A DNA stretch of 64,000 bases, from the NCBI GenBank assembly GCA_009767595.1, contig VSDK01028403.1:1093-65092 (forward strand), read 5' to 3'. The DNA comes from Symbiodinium kawagutii. Its lineage: Eukaryota; Sar; Dinophyceae; Suessiales; Symbiodiniaceae. The notes beneath the pieces were generated by a model. The model made no database searches. It saw only the letters and a program-made list of their open reading frames with translations, and was not told the DNA's origin. Shown one piece after another: positions 42,770 to 52,960 of this stretch. Position 1 is the first letter of the stretch; each line of letters begins with the position of its first letter. Both the position numbers and the translations under genes were made by a program.

Positions 42770-43510
42770 GATAATGATGTTAACCAACCCATGGTTAATG
42801 TTAATGTTAACCAACAATAATAGGTTAGCCATAACTTGATGATTCAACAAACTCAAGCGGTTCACCAAGGATTTCATGTTAACCAACCAACAATAATATG
42901 GTAAACATGGTTTCTTACTCATGGGGGTCAAGCAACCAACCTGGTAAGGAAAAACATGGTTCATGTTAACCAACCAACAATAATAGGTTAATGTTAACCA
43001 AATAACTTGTGAAGAAAAAACATGGTTCATGTTAACCAAACAACATGGTTGACCCAACTAGTTGGTTAACATGGTTAATGTTAACCCTGGTAAGTGAACG
43101 TTGAACCAACCAACGATAATAGGTTAATGGTTAACCATGGTTGGTGAACCCTGGTAAGAAAAAACATAGTTCATGTTAACCAACCAACAATAATAGGGAA
43201 ATTGCTTGGGGGATAATGATGTCAACCAACCGACTCGCGGTACTTATCCCCCAACAAGGATCAAGCAGTGGTTGGCTATAACTGAACCAGTGGTAAATGT
43301 CAACCAACAGTTAACCAACAAAGTCATGGAGGATAATGATGTTAACCCTGGTCAATAACAAAAGGACGCGGTTAATGTTGTCCAACCAACAATAATGGGT
43401 TAAGCATAACTTAATGATTAGCAAACTCAAGCAGCTCACCAACTTTTTTAAACAAAAAACATGCTTAACGTTAACCATCCAACAATAATGGGGGGTGAGA
43501 TAATGATGTT
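42770..43510. repeat. Array of TTAACCAACCAACAATAATAGG (family G-related)
   Basis: About nine imperfect units of roughly 60-80 bp are built from GTTAACCAACCAACAATAAT, CATGGTTCATGTTAACC and GGGGGATAATGATGTTAACC. The array ends where a family D-like element begins at 43511. It is too regular to be independent insertions and is best read as local tandem expansion of one G element. Confidence 0.8.
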
Positions 43511-43634
43511 AACCCCGGATGAAGCTAAACCCTAGGTTGATTCATTGGCGGGTTACCATTCTAATGGAAAATCAATTGGCTTTCAGGGGGTACCCCCTAT
43601 GATCATAAACCAGGGGTTTAGCTTCATTCGGGGA
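43511..43634. mobile_element. Family D-related TIR element (AACCCCGGATGAAGC ends)
   Basis: The left CCCCGGATGAAGCTAAACCC and right GGGTTTAGCTTCATTCGGGG are near-perfect complements. The core GGGTTACCATTCTAATGGAAA and GGGGGTACCCCCTATGAT resemble family D on the opposite strand. Confidence 0.8.
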
Positions 43635-44369
43635 ACAATAATATGGAAATCATGCAGGAAGTAATAGGGAGAATCGCATGCAATCACCAACAATACGAAT
43701 GGGCACCCTGCCGCCGGCAGCCTCGACAGAGACGGCGATGGAGAGAGAGAGACAGATATTAACCAGCCAATTTGATGAGGATAAGTTCACCAACAAGTCC
43801 ATAGTGAAAACGAAGGAGGCAATGATGTCGGTACCAGGGGGTTACAGGGTTGACCCGCTGCCATTGTTGAGTGGAAACATGGTGCGAGATCCAAACAAAT
43901 TATTCAGCATGAGAGACATCCAAATGTGAGGCGTTGCAATAGCGACGGATTAGCAGAACAGTTTGGCCATCGGCCTTTGTTTACCCTTCGTCCATTTTAT
44001 CCACCACGCATCAACCATTAACATGTATAGTTGGTCACCATATCTTGGCATACTGCGGATGGGGATGGATGGGGTATGTATGCCAGATACACATGAATTT
44101 AAACAATTTAGACCTATTTGGCACATTCTGGCACATTGTTCATGCGGCATGCACGTTTAGATGGCACATCACGAAGGGGGGAGGGTCTTTTGTTGCTACA
44201 GCCAGCTGGACAGGTGTTTGAAACTGATTGCATTTATTTAGTTTGATTCATAGGTTTTCGCTGCGAAGAGTCCCATGAATGATGTGAGATTCATACGAAT
44301 AAAGCTGGTCTCAGGTGTAAGGATGTAATTATTGGCCTGGCGCCACTCCTGCAAAGAACCACCACATCT
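43635..44369. other. No confident gene
   Basis: An open frame at 43678-43929 includes a family G fragment (GTTACAGGGTTGACCCGCTG), so its translation is unlikely to be protein. Confidence 0.4.
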
Positions 44370-44483
44370 CACTCTGGCAAACTAACCTGGCAATGGATTT
44401 TTACCTTTTTTTAGTGAAACCCCGGAAAAAAAACACCAATAAATGGTGGATTTTCTATGGCCAGGTTAGGGACTACCAGAGGA
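44370..44483. mobile_element. TIR element family B, copy 5
   Basis: Left CACTCTGGCAAACTAACCTGG, right GGCCAGGTTAGGGACTACCAGAGG. Left and right ends are of different subtypes (AAACTAAC versus GTAGTCCCTAAC when read inward), suggesting recombination or divergence. Its right ACCAG abuts a coding-like frame. Confidence 0.8.
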
Positions 44484-44605
44484 TACCTGAAGTTGATGTT
44501 GAACGTTTGGCCAGGCACACCCGAAAGATCAGCTCTAACACATGCCGGAGACCCCACGTGCCAGATAAACCGGCCCGAGTGTGTCATCCAGCTGTGACGT
44601 ACTAA
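44479..44605 (+). CDS. Coding-like sequence abutting family B copy 5, with stop
   Basis: Directly after GACTACCAG the frame reads RIPEVDVERLARHTRKISSN then TCRRPHVPDKPARVCHPAVT and TAA at 44603-44605. The frame is also open through the TIR element itself, so openness alone does not prove an exon. The hydrophilic basic composition is protein-like. No family is recognised. Confidence 0.35.
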
Positions 44606-44680
44606 CCATGAACAAATCCCTTTGAATCCTGGATGTTTTGGTCATAAATCCCTATAGATCCTCGATGTTTCGGTAAGAAT

Positions 44681-44829
44681 TCCCTACCAATTATTAACAA
44701 ATGATTGGTTGAATAAAGGTTGAAACCACCAACCAGTATTTCCCTACCAATTATTAACAAATGATTGGTTTTCCCCTCGATGTTTCAACTATATTATACT
44801 CTTCATAATGGGTGAAACCACCAACCAGT
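44681..44829. repeat. Tandem duplication of a family A right half
   Basis: A 30-bp segment TCCCTACCAATTATTAACAA(ATGATTGGTT) occurs identically at 44681-44710 and 44741-44770, each followed by a GAAACCACCAACCAG terminus (ending 44736 and 44828). Two partial A elements lie head to tail. Confidence 0.8.
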
Positions 44830-44862
44830 AGATGTTTTGGTCATGAATCCCATCCATCCCAG

Positions 44863-44936
44863 CTTGCCGAGCACGTGCCCCAAGGAAGTGCGGGGGACCT
44901 GCACCTCGGGGAGTCCTTGGCAAAGAAGCTCGCCAG
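44863..44936 (+). CDS. Candidate 74-bp internal exon
   Basis: CCATCCATCCCAG and GTGAGC bracket a frame LAEHVPQGSAGDLHLGESLA then KKLAR with high third-position GC. Minus-strand frames (for example LPEVQVPRTSLGHVLGKLG) look equally protein-like, so the strand rests mainly on the splice sites. No family is recognised. Confidence 0.4.
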
Positions 44937-45104
44937 GTGAGCGAGCGCTTGGGGGGGGGAAAGGGCCCGCCGCTGAAGGGGGAGCAAGCAGCGGACCCCC
45001 GAGAAATGGTGGAAGCAGCGGAGGTAGATTTATTCGAAAAAACATTTTCGAAAACAAATATTCGAAAATATTGTTTTTCGAATAAATCATGATAGTTAGT
45101 ACCA

Positions 45105-45182
45105 AATGGCCATGGGTCAAGCAGTGAACCAACCAATTTTCTAGGGATAATATCCAACCATAATAGGGAAAACGATGGTTAG
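45105..45182. mobile_element. Family G fragment
   Basis: GGCCATGGGTCAAGCAGTGAACC, AACCAATTTTCTAGGGATAA and AGGGAAAACGATGGTTAGTA match the family G order. Confidence 0.55.
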
Positions 45183-45191
45183 TATTGGTAG

Positions 45192-45315
45192 TTGCAAGGT
45201 GGGCCCCCAGTGGTTATAAGTTGGGTTAGTTCATACCTATAACTGGTAGTAATCACCCAAGTTAAGCTAGGCAAATAAACCAACTTAGTTCAGTGGTTGG
45301 GGGCCCACCTTGTAG
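45192..45315. mobile_element. TIR element family E, copy 4
   Basis: Left TTGCAAGGTGGGCCCCCAG, right GGGGGCCCACCTTGTAG. The interior is nearly identical to copy 3. The sequence right after TTGTAG reads YQMARLIHHFGLASASTNRY then PFG and stop, which is coding-like and lies directly at the element boundary. Confidence 0.85.
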
Positions 45316-46186
45316 TACCAAATGGCGCGACTCATTCATCACTTCGGCCTGGCCTCGGCCAGCACCAATCGCTACCCCTTTGGTTGATGAAGCGACTCAT
45401 GGTAGTGGTTGGTGATGATTCTTGTTGGTACTAAGAGTTACCAAACTAGTGCGATGGAGTTTACTGGGTGACTGATGGTTGGCTAATGGTCGGTTGCTAA
45501 TAGTGGCAAATAATGGTGGTTAACCAGCTATTGTTTGATGATTGTTAATCATCAATGTAACGGTATCATGGGAATTAATGATACTTTGATGGTCACTAAT
45601 GGCGACGTAGCATCAAACAATATTTCACTTTTCTGGCTTAACCTGCCTCATACCCATTTCCATATCCACTCATTCCCCTTTGAATCCTGGAGTGAGTGGT
45701 AGGGCGAACCCAAAATGATGCCCCAGCAAAAAATGGTCATCAATGGTCAATGGTTGATTAAAAGTAGTTACTATATAGAATGAACATAGAAGATAGAAAT
45801 GATGAATATAAGAGATGAGGACTCCATAGTAATAGCAGTCAACCAGAACAATAGTTTGATGCATAGTAGCGATGACTAAAAACGGCCTGTGGCCAACAAC
45901 TATGAAGTGTGCCTGCTGGTGCCTGCTCGTGGGTACCATCAGGGCAAAGCTTATAACCTAAGATCCGCCTGTTGTGGATTGCTTGTGCTGATTGGGTGGT
46001 ATGTTTAACCAGTATGAACCATCAACCAAGTCTTAGTTACCATTGCTATGATTATATTTTCTGATGCCCTGGCAAAAAAATGAACAATTTTTATTATAAC
46101 CATTGGTTTCTCCCAATGACCGCTGTCCCATGGGTCTGTGATGACAAGTTTGCTGTGTTGTTTTTTCCCCCTGGCATCTCAGCCTT
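45316..46186. other. No confident gene
   Basis: Apart from the short coding-like stretch just after the family E element (45316-45387), nothing is recognised. The word GATGCCCTGGCAAAAAAA lies at about 46061-46078. Confidence 0.35.
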
Positions 46187-46252
46187 GCGAAGACAGCCAG
46201 CATTTTGGTGCTTCAACAAGCATGGAAATCAAAACTCCATTGCTGTTAACAG
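46187..46252 (+). CDS. Candidate exon ending exactly at a family E left end
   Basis: CCCCCTGGCATCTCAG precedes an open stretch (frames PCEDSQHFGASTSMEIKTPL and LAKTASILVLQQAWK) that ends TTAACAG|GTGGGCC, where GTGGGCC is the left terminus of family E copy 5. The frame is ambiguous. Confidence 0.3.
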
Positions 46253-46372
46253 GTGGGCCTGCCTGGTTATAACATGATTTATTAGGGCAATATTTTTAGA
46301 GTTAATTATATCTACCATAGTAGTCACTCTAGTTATAGCCCAGGTTGTAGCTGGCTAGGGGCCGACCTTGTA
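46247..46372. mobile_element. TIR element family E, copy 5 (diverged)
   Basis: Left AACAGGTGGGCCTGCC, right GGGGCCGACCTTGTA. The core has TAGTCACTCTAGTTATAGCCC. Confidence 0.7.
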
Positions 46373-46467
46373 TGTGGAGGACATTTATATCACAGATCGA
46401 CTGCGCCATGTATTCGCTTGTGAGCTGTGGCACCCAGTCACCAATGAAGTGGAGCAATGATAGATCC

Positions 46468-46710
46468 TCAAGATAGGGGACCTCCCTAATCTTCGTTTAT
46501 CGTATAAACCAACAGGAGCCAACCATATAAGCCAACCATAACTTTGGGTCGCCCCCCCATTCTTAGAAACAAAACACTAATGAACCCCTAATATGACTCT
46601 GGGTCATAACCCCGTAGCCCTGGTTCCCTATCATTTACCATTGTTTTCCCTATAAAATGGTTGGTTATCATCCCCCATTATTGCTGGTTAATAGTACCCC
46701 CAAGCCATAT
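46468..46710. mobile_element. Family F fragment followed by a reversed family G copy
   Basis: CTCAAGATAGGGGACCTCCC begins the F part. CCGTAGCCCTGGTTCCCTAT, TACCATTGTTTTCCC and AAATGGTTGGTTATCATCCCCC form the G part. Confidence 0.55.
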
Positions 46711-46732
46711 TTGAAAGAACTACCGTTGACTC

Positions 46733-46830
46733 GGTCGGTTTTGCGGACGCCATTGGACCCAGGAAGCTGCAAGCGATGAAGCTGAATGAGGAAGGTCAAG
46801 CACCCAGCGAGCAGCAGGCGGGGTCGTAAC
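46733..46830. CDS. Exon-like GC-rich island, strand uncertain
   Basis: The plus strand reads VDSVGFADAIGPRKLQAMKL then NEEGQAPSEQQAGS and a stop. The minus strand reads RLLLAGCLTFLIQLHRLQLP. A further plus-strand patch at about 46962-47030 reads LFLNGKAKRLNEMIRMFPDG then LISFERS and stop. No family is recognised. Confidence 0.3.
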
Positions 46831-47079
46831 GGAAGACCACGGGGTAATGATGGAAATGATGGTGATGGTGATGATCATATAAGTTGGCGGTGGTGGTGGC
46901 AGTGGTGTTGGTGGTGATGACGATGCTGGAGATGTTGACTTATTGCTACTGTTCTTGAACGGCAAAGCCAAACGGCTGAACGAGATGATTCGCATGTTTC
47001 CGGATGGGCTTATAAGTTTCGAGAGGAGCTAGCCGATAAGAAAAGGTTGGCTGAGAGGAGGTGAGGGTGTGGATGATTC

Positions 47080-47515
47080 ATGATGATAATGATGCTGACG
47101 ACGATGATGATGAGGACGGTGATGCCGAAAGATGATTGATTATTGATGTTTGTTGAGTTATGATGTGATGATGATGATGATGAGGAGGAGGTGGAAGAGG
47201 AGGAGGAGGAGGATGAAGATGAGGAGGAGGAGGAGGAGGAGGTGATATGATGATGGTGATGATGATGATGGTGATGATGATGATGATGACGATGATGAGG
47301 AGGAGGAGCATGAAGAGGAGGAGGAGGAGGAGGTGATATGATGATGATGGTGGTGATGATGATGATGATGATGACGACGATGATGATGATGAGGAGGAGG
47401 GGGAAGAGGAGGAGGAGGTGATATGATGATGATTATGATGATGATGATGATGGTGGTGATGATGATGATGGTGATGATGGTGATTATTATTGTGAGAAGG
47501 AGGAGGTGGTGGTGC
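47080..47515. repeat. Purine-rich (GAT/GAG/GGT)n minisatellite
   Basis: Four imperfect units of about 110 bp, each a GAGGAGGAGG block followed by GTGATATGATGATG and a GAT block. The G/A strand bias is extreme. The poly-Ser and poly-His antisense frames are artefacts. Confidence 0.95.
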
Positions 47516-47597
47516 GACATGAGCTTGGTGATCATGGCCGATTATTGATGATTGATGACTGATAATTGGTGATTGATGATGGTGATTGGTGATTGAT

Positions 47598-47603
47598 GAT
47601 GGC

Positions 47604-47648
<45 letters not shown>

Positions 47649-47722
47649 TGATGATTTGATTATTCATTTGTTGACTGATTGATGGATGGATGGATGGATT
47701 GCTGAATCGATAGGTTTGTTTG

Positions 47723-47761
<39 letters not shown>

Positions 47762-48068
47762 CGTTGACTGACTGATTTATTGATTGAATCGGTGACTGAC
47801 TGATTGATTGATTGATTGTTTGATTGATTGATTGATTGATTGAAACGTTCATTGACTGATTGATCGATTGATTGATTGAATGATTGAATGATTGAATACT
47901 GGAATGATTGGTTGATTGGTTGATTGATTGATTGACTGATTTATTGATTGATTGGTTGATTGGTTGATTGCTTGAATGATTCATTGATTGATTTGACTTG
48001 TTGATTGACAGCGGTGGTGATGATGATGATGATGATGATGGTGATGATGATGGTGGTGGTGGTGGTAA
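47598..48068. repeat. (CAT)n, (GATT)n and (GAT/GGT)n arrays
   Basis: A pure CAT run (47598-47648) is followed by about 330 bp of GATT/GACT units and a GAT/GGT run (48013-48068), directly preceding copy 3 of the composite repeat. Confidence 0.97.
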
Positions 48069-48089
48069 TTATGTTCTGTCCCGCTTGGG

Positions 48090-48500
48090 AATTCCAAAAA
48101 TGTCGCACAATGTCACAAAATAGTTTTTGACAATTTTTGACTTGCACACATGTTTTTGGCTGTAGTACTGTGCATGATTTGACAATCTTGACTTGAAAAC
48201 AAATCAGGACCACCTCATTTTTTATCACGGCTTTGGCTTGCAAACGTGCTTCTTGTCACAGTGCCGTGCTCTTTTCACAGGTCCGATCTGCCAAAAGTCC
48301 CTCGAGAATGGCAGTTATTGACATTTTTTGATTTGCAAATATGCTTCTAGCCACAGCAGTCTGCAATTTTTGCTGCCTTCCGCGACTGGCCTCCGAACCC
48401 GCCTGCTTCACGAGCCTGCATGTTCGACCATCGTGGGGCACAAAACTAGCGAAAAACACGGCACTGCACGCGCTTCTTTCCACACGCACACATTCTTGTT
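48090..48500 (+). repeat. Dispersed composite repeat, copy 3
   Basis: Units with TTGACTTG(A/C) and TTTGACTTGCAAA-like words are followed by the 3' block CGAACCCGCCTGCTTC, GGGGCACAAAACTAGCG, AAAACACGGCACTGCACGCG. Confidence 0.75.
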
Positions 48501-48598
48501 TGATCTTAATTTCCATTTGATGCTTACTTTCCAAAAGTCGGAGGTTTGATTTTTTAATTCCTTTCGTTTATAGCTGGCATGCTTTTTGTCTATTTCAG

Positions 48599-48831
48599 GG
48601 ACTGGCAAAGGCAGAACAAAGTTGTTTGGCAACACTCTCTACGCTACAGCAGCACCTGCAGTCCAATTATATCGTCCCTAAATCCATGCAGCCGGACCTG
48701 CCGATGTTTCCCCATGAGGTTGTCAAGTCGTGGTTTGAGTTCTTGCATTTTTTGTGGCAGACATCAGATATCCTCAGAATAGAAGTGCAAAGCCTTCCGA
48801 CCACCCGCCTTGCAACGAGCAGCGCGGCAGG
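48599..48831 (+). CDS. Candidate exon of 77 codons, family unknown
   Basis: After a good acceptor (GCTTTTTGTCTATTTCAG) the frame reads GLAKAEQSCLATLSTLQQHL, then MQPDLPMFPHEVVKSWFEFL, then HFLWQTSDILRIE, and stays open to a donor GTGAGA at 48832. The in-frame stop (48833) lies just inside the intron. This is the longest exon candidate with paired splice sites outside the SET gene. Only its last about 40 bp plus the donor are retained in the second unit of the tandem duplication (50030-50070). No homolog is recognised. Confidence 0.5.
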
Positions 48832-49514
48832 GTGAGACAGCCTCAAGTAGTTGGCAGTCCGGCATCCTGGAGCTGGAAGTCGCCAAGGCTTACAACCAAC
48901 CTCCCCAAGTAGTGGTCAGTTGATGGTCAGTTCATGATGAATGTGTGTTTCCACACAGCTTGAGTCTCGAAGACGCCTGAACTAAAGCGATCCAAAAACC
49001 TTAGTGGGATCACTGAGGCAGCAGTGAATTAGCTCAACTCCAACCACATTGGGTAATGAAGGGGCCTTCAGCAACTGTTGAAGCCAGCCGGAGCCAAAAC
49101 CTTCATGATGAATGAATAGCAACGGCTACAAGTGGGCGATTATGGTTGCAAGTTATGTCTACTGAATTATGCTAGTGAATATATCAGATGTGACGTGAGT
49201 GTGGGCATGTTGGTTTAGATACCGGGATACACCATTCATGCACGTCAAGTGGCAAAATATGCAAACTCGATGAAGCGATGTTTGCGCTTGGCGCCAATGC
49301 ATGCATTGAGGATTTCTCCATCAATGAGCCTCAAACAAGGGGTAACATTCGCACTTGGTCTCAGACATCCTGGTTGAGCGCGGCCTAGGCAGAAGACCGA
49401 GTCACAGGCGCATCCAGAATGGGATATTCAGCGGCCATGGGTAGTAGTTTGGTCACTGGGGCCACCCACAGCACCCCACAGCGTCCCACAGCATTGTTCA
49501 TGATTGGTCATAAC

Positions 49515-49665
49515 AATTGTTCATTTATTCATTTGTTCATTCATTCATTCATTCATTCATTCATTCATTCATTCATTCATTTGTTTGTTTGTTAATTCGT
49601 TGATTCATGGATTGGCTGATGGATTGATTGGTTGATTGATTGATTGGTTGATTCGTTGAACAGTG
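49515..49665. repeat. (ATTC)n and (GATT)n arrays
   Basis: About a dozen ATTC units are followed by TTGTTTGTT and GATT units. They separate the two duplicated units and are probably the counterpart of the GATT array before unit 1. Confidence 0.95.
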
Positions 49666-49699
49666 GCGGCGATGATGGTGATGGTCGTCGTGATGGTGA

Positions 49700-50535
49700 C
49701 AACAGCCACGCTTTGTCCCTCTTGGAAAATCCAAAAAATGTCGCAAACATTTTGCAGGTGTTGCCAATTTTTGACTTGCAACCACGTTTCTGGCCGCAGT
49801 GCTGTGCATGATTTGACAATCTTGACTTGAAAGCAAATCAGGACCACCTCATTTTTTTTCACGGCTGTGGCTTGAAAATTTGCTTCTTGTCACAGTGTTG
49901 TGCTCTTCTTGCTGTTCCGATCTTCTAAAAGTCCCTCGAGAATGGCATTTATTGACATTTTTTGATCGTCTAGATTTGCAAATTGCTTCTAGCCACAGCG
50001 GTCTGCAATTTGTGCTGCCTTTTTCCGACCACCCGCCTTTCAACGAGCAGCGCGGCAGGGTGAGACAGCCTCAAGTAGTTGGCAGTCCGGCATCCTGGAG
50101 CTGGAAGTCTCCAAGGCTTACAACCAACCTCCCCAAGTAGTGGTCAGTTGATGGTCAGTTCATGACCAATGAATAGTAACGGCTCCTAGTCGGCGATTAT
50201 GGTTGCAAGTTATGTCTACTGGATTATGCTAGTGAATATATCAGATGTGACGTGAGTGTGCGCATGTTGGTTTAGATAGGGATACCGGGATACACCATTC
50301 ATGCACGTCAAGTGGCAAAATGTGCAAACTCGATGAAGTGATGTTTGCGCCTGGCGCAAATCCATGCATTGAGGATTTCTCCATCAATGAGCCTCAAACA
50401 AGGGGTGACCGTGCGACAGATTATAGGTGGTGCACTTCCGTGTTCGGCCGAGGCAGAAGACCGAGTCACAGGTGCAATGGGAGCATAACCAGCGGCCATG
50501 GAGAGTTTGGTCGCCACCCACAGCTTCCCACAGCA
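49700..50535 (+). repeat. Tandem duplication, unit 2
   Basis: The shorter partner of 48069-49490. A 417-bp loss sits at 50017, where the flanking 8-bp word GCCTTCCG occurs at both edges of the extra block in unit 1. A second loss of about 170 bp sits at 50160, where unit 1 has a 13-bp direct repeat TTCATGATGAATG at both edges. Both look like deletions between short repeats. Confidence 0.85.
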
Positions 50536-51900
50536 AGAAACTGAAGCCCTCAACCCCTAATGTCAACCGCCAGATTGTTTGTGTGTTGCTGAATTGCAAG
50601 CTCGTGCTAATCTTGTTGCTACAGCTGGATCTCCCATGACTTCTTTTGACCATTTTTTACCGCGCCATGGATGCGGCGCCACGGTTGGGTTCCTGTTTGA
50701 TTCAGTCTGATCCAATATGGGGTTCATGGTGTGAGGTTTATCCTGCCATAAGGACCCTCTGGAAATCAAAGCTGCTACCAGTGGCGGTGGTTGTCCGCCC
50801 ATGGATTCAGTACTGTAGAGGGTTTCTGACAATCGCTGGCATGAAGCAGTTGCATCAAGTGTCCGGAGTTGGCCCAGTGCTGACTCCATGTTCTGTGCTT
50901 CCATGAGATGGGGAAGCAATACGCAGCAATGACCCATCTCCAGCGCCCACGGGTGTTGTCGGCGGTGCGAACTTGGGTGTGCCAGTGTAGTTTGTGCGCA
51001 TGGAAGGTAGCCAGAAAGTTAAACACAACATGACTCATGATAGATATATAGCTGTGTTCATATGGTGACTCACCAAGGTCATTTTTACAAATTGCTGGTT
51101 GCCAGCAAGCTTTGGTGTGAGAGGAGAAGTTGTATCAGTGGCTCCGTGTCGCTTGTTCTTTTGTTGGATGTCCATTCTGATTTGTTTCGTTTTGGTGACC
51201 ACGGCGCAATTTCCGGTTTGTTCATTGGGTGCTCCAATATTTCAAGATCACCACATGTCGATGATCGATGCTTCTCACCGGCCAAGCTTTCGATGTTGCT
51301 AACCTGTCAGGCTTCGGCGATGAAAATGCACAATTCACTTAACTACTTCGCACTTAACAATCTCAAGGTTACTTCACCGACATCTCGTAGAGGAGCAAAT
51401 CATTTGTCAGGGCACGTGTATCAAAATGCCCGTGTTTGTGTCAAAACCGTTGGTTGCAGATAGTTCAGTCCCTATCCGTCACCGACCTGGCATACCAAAT
51501 GTATCCGAATGTCATTGACAATGATTGTCAAGAACCATTCGCAATCATTATGGAAGGATCATCCAACTACTGGGGGATCATCACCAATCAATGGCTTAAT
51601 GAATGGTGAATGGTGAATAGTGGTAACCATCCACCATGTTTACGGACCATATTGACGACAATTGTTTTCCATGCCTTGAAGTCATTAAATCAACGCTTAC
51701 CGTTGTTATACAACAACACCTTCCTGTGACACCAACTATACTCCAACACGTTTGACCAGACTGAAAGCATCATATCACCACCATGAAACATTTTGATCTA
51801 CAGTCATTTGCAGGCACAATTGGTGAAACGGATCATGAGTAAGTGATGGAGTTTTACTTGTTTTAAGCATCATCTTGTCAGCAGCTTCAGCCTTTCGCAC
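50536..51900. other. No confident gene
   Basis: An open frame at 50646-50906 has no motif. The phrase CTGGATCTCCC(A/G)TGA(C/T)TTCT is shared between about 50629 and 54130, hinting at another duplicated segment. Nothing else is recognised. Confidence 0.35.
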
Positions 51901-52000
51901 CGTTTCAGGTGTCGCGGGGAACGGTGGGACATCCACTGTAGGGAGGCCAAGGAACTGCGATTTGGGATGGGCTGGAGCTGGTAGACGCTGGCCACGGGGT
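51838..52000 (-). CDS. Coding-like stretch on the minus strand
   Basis: The minus strand reads PAPAHPKSQFLGLPTVDVPP then FPATPETVRKAEAADKMMLK, inside a 167-codon open frame. It is a proline-rich, protein-like sequence. On the plus strand a short exon (RCRGERWDIHCREAKEL) between CCGTTTCAG and GTAGAC competes. No family is recognised. Confidence 0.35.
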
Positions 52001-52063
52001 ATCCCCAGCTCCCTTTGAAGGGAGCCAGGAGCTACCCGGAGTGGCCGTTCACCAAATGATAGA
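51995..52063. repeat. Family H motif
   Basis: GGGGTATCCCCAGCTCCC, TTTGAAGGGAGCCAGGAGC, TACCCGGAGTGGCCG and CACCAAATGATAG occur in the family H order. Confidence 0.6.
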
Positions 52064-52263
52064 TGATGGTGAAATGATAATTCATATGGTTGATTGATGG
52101 TGAAATGACTGTATATGATTGTGAAATGATGAGATGCTGTACGAGTCGTGGCTATCCAGTATAGTCCAGGATGGGTGGCACTGCTTAGTAGCCGAAGGTT
52201 TTCTCGTCGCGCTGCCACTCGATGATTCGCTGCGCGGAAATTCCTCAGGACACTTGCTCTCAG

Positions 52264-52760
52264 ATGCGTTTTTCTCAAAATAGGGAACCCCCCAAATCGT
52301 CCAATAAAAACTTTAGTGATACCTGAAACATGTATTTTTGAGCGGCATGTTTCCTTCAGGAAAGCTGAGAATTGGATGATATGAGTTCATCTCATGATTC
52401 TGTGTGTTGTTCACGATTGCCAGTGACATACCGCATGCACACATGTTTTGACATGCTGCATGTATTTTGATTGCATAATTATGCACGGCGATCGGAAAAT
52501 ACGTTTATACGGGCACGTGAATGTATATGTCGATACATCGCCTGCAAATCTGAAAAACCCAAGCATTATGCAACACGAGTGAGCGCATATTTACAACTGC
52601 TCCTGGGCCCGTATAATGTGTAAAAACACGCAACTCCGCACATAGTCTCATAGATGTATGGATATGCTGTGTACATCGCTGTTATAAAGGGCCCACTCCA
52701 AAAATATGAAGACAAAACACACACACTCTGTAAACAATGTGATGAAATGATTGATTGTAA
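52264..52760. other. Family F 5' half (52264-52310), otherwise no gene
   Basis: TTTTTCTCAAAATAGGGAACCCCCC is an isolated F left end. The remainder is AT-rich with frequent CACG(T)/GTGCAT words and no gene. Confidence 0.45.
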
Positions 52761-52761
52761 T

Positions 52762-52885
52762 GGCTACCCAGGATTAATCAATCCCTGGTCGATTAATAGG
52801 GGGTATCCCCTAAAAGCTTTGGTTTTCCACTAAAATGGGAACCCCCCTAGTTAATCAACCAGGGGTTTATTAATCCTAGGTGACC
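52762..52885. mobile_element. TIR element family D, copy 2
   Basis: Left GGCTACCCAGGATTAATCAA, right TTTATTAATCCTAGGTGACC, with GGGGGTATCCCCTAAAAGC and TTTTCCACTAAAATGGG in the core, the same as copy 1. Confidence 0.8.
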
Positions 52886-52914
52886 ATTAGATAGGAGGCT
52901 GGGATAGCCGGCTG

Positions 52915-52960
52915 GATCTCCAAAAACTCAACCGGTTGAGATTGGAGATCTCTTGGTTAG
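52915..52960. other. Hairpin-forming palindrome
   Basis: GGATCTCCAAAAACTCAACCGG and GGTTGAGATTGGAGATC form a tight imperfect hairpin centred on CAACCGGTTG. Confidence 0.7.

Larger units (their letters stand above)
48069..49490 (+). repeat. Tandem duplication, unit 1
   Basis: This segment is highly similar to 49700-50535 in the same order: composite repeat module, CGACCACCCGCC...GCGGCAGGGTGAGACAG, TGGTCAGTTGATGGTCAGTTC, ATCAGATGTGACGTGAG, CCATTCATGCACGTCAAG, GAGGATTTCTCCATCAATGA and AGACCGAGTCACAGG. Similarity probably begins in the preceding GATT array. Unit 1 is longer by two blocks, 48375-48791 and about 48944-49114, which unit 2 lacks. Confidence 0.85.

Noticed and set aside
47078-47605. 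175- and 125-codon open frames rich in Ser, His and Pro on the minus strand
   Set aside because: They are produced entirely by the GAT/GAG minisatellite, which has few stops on one strand.
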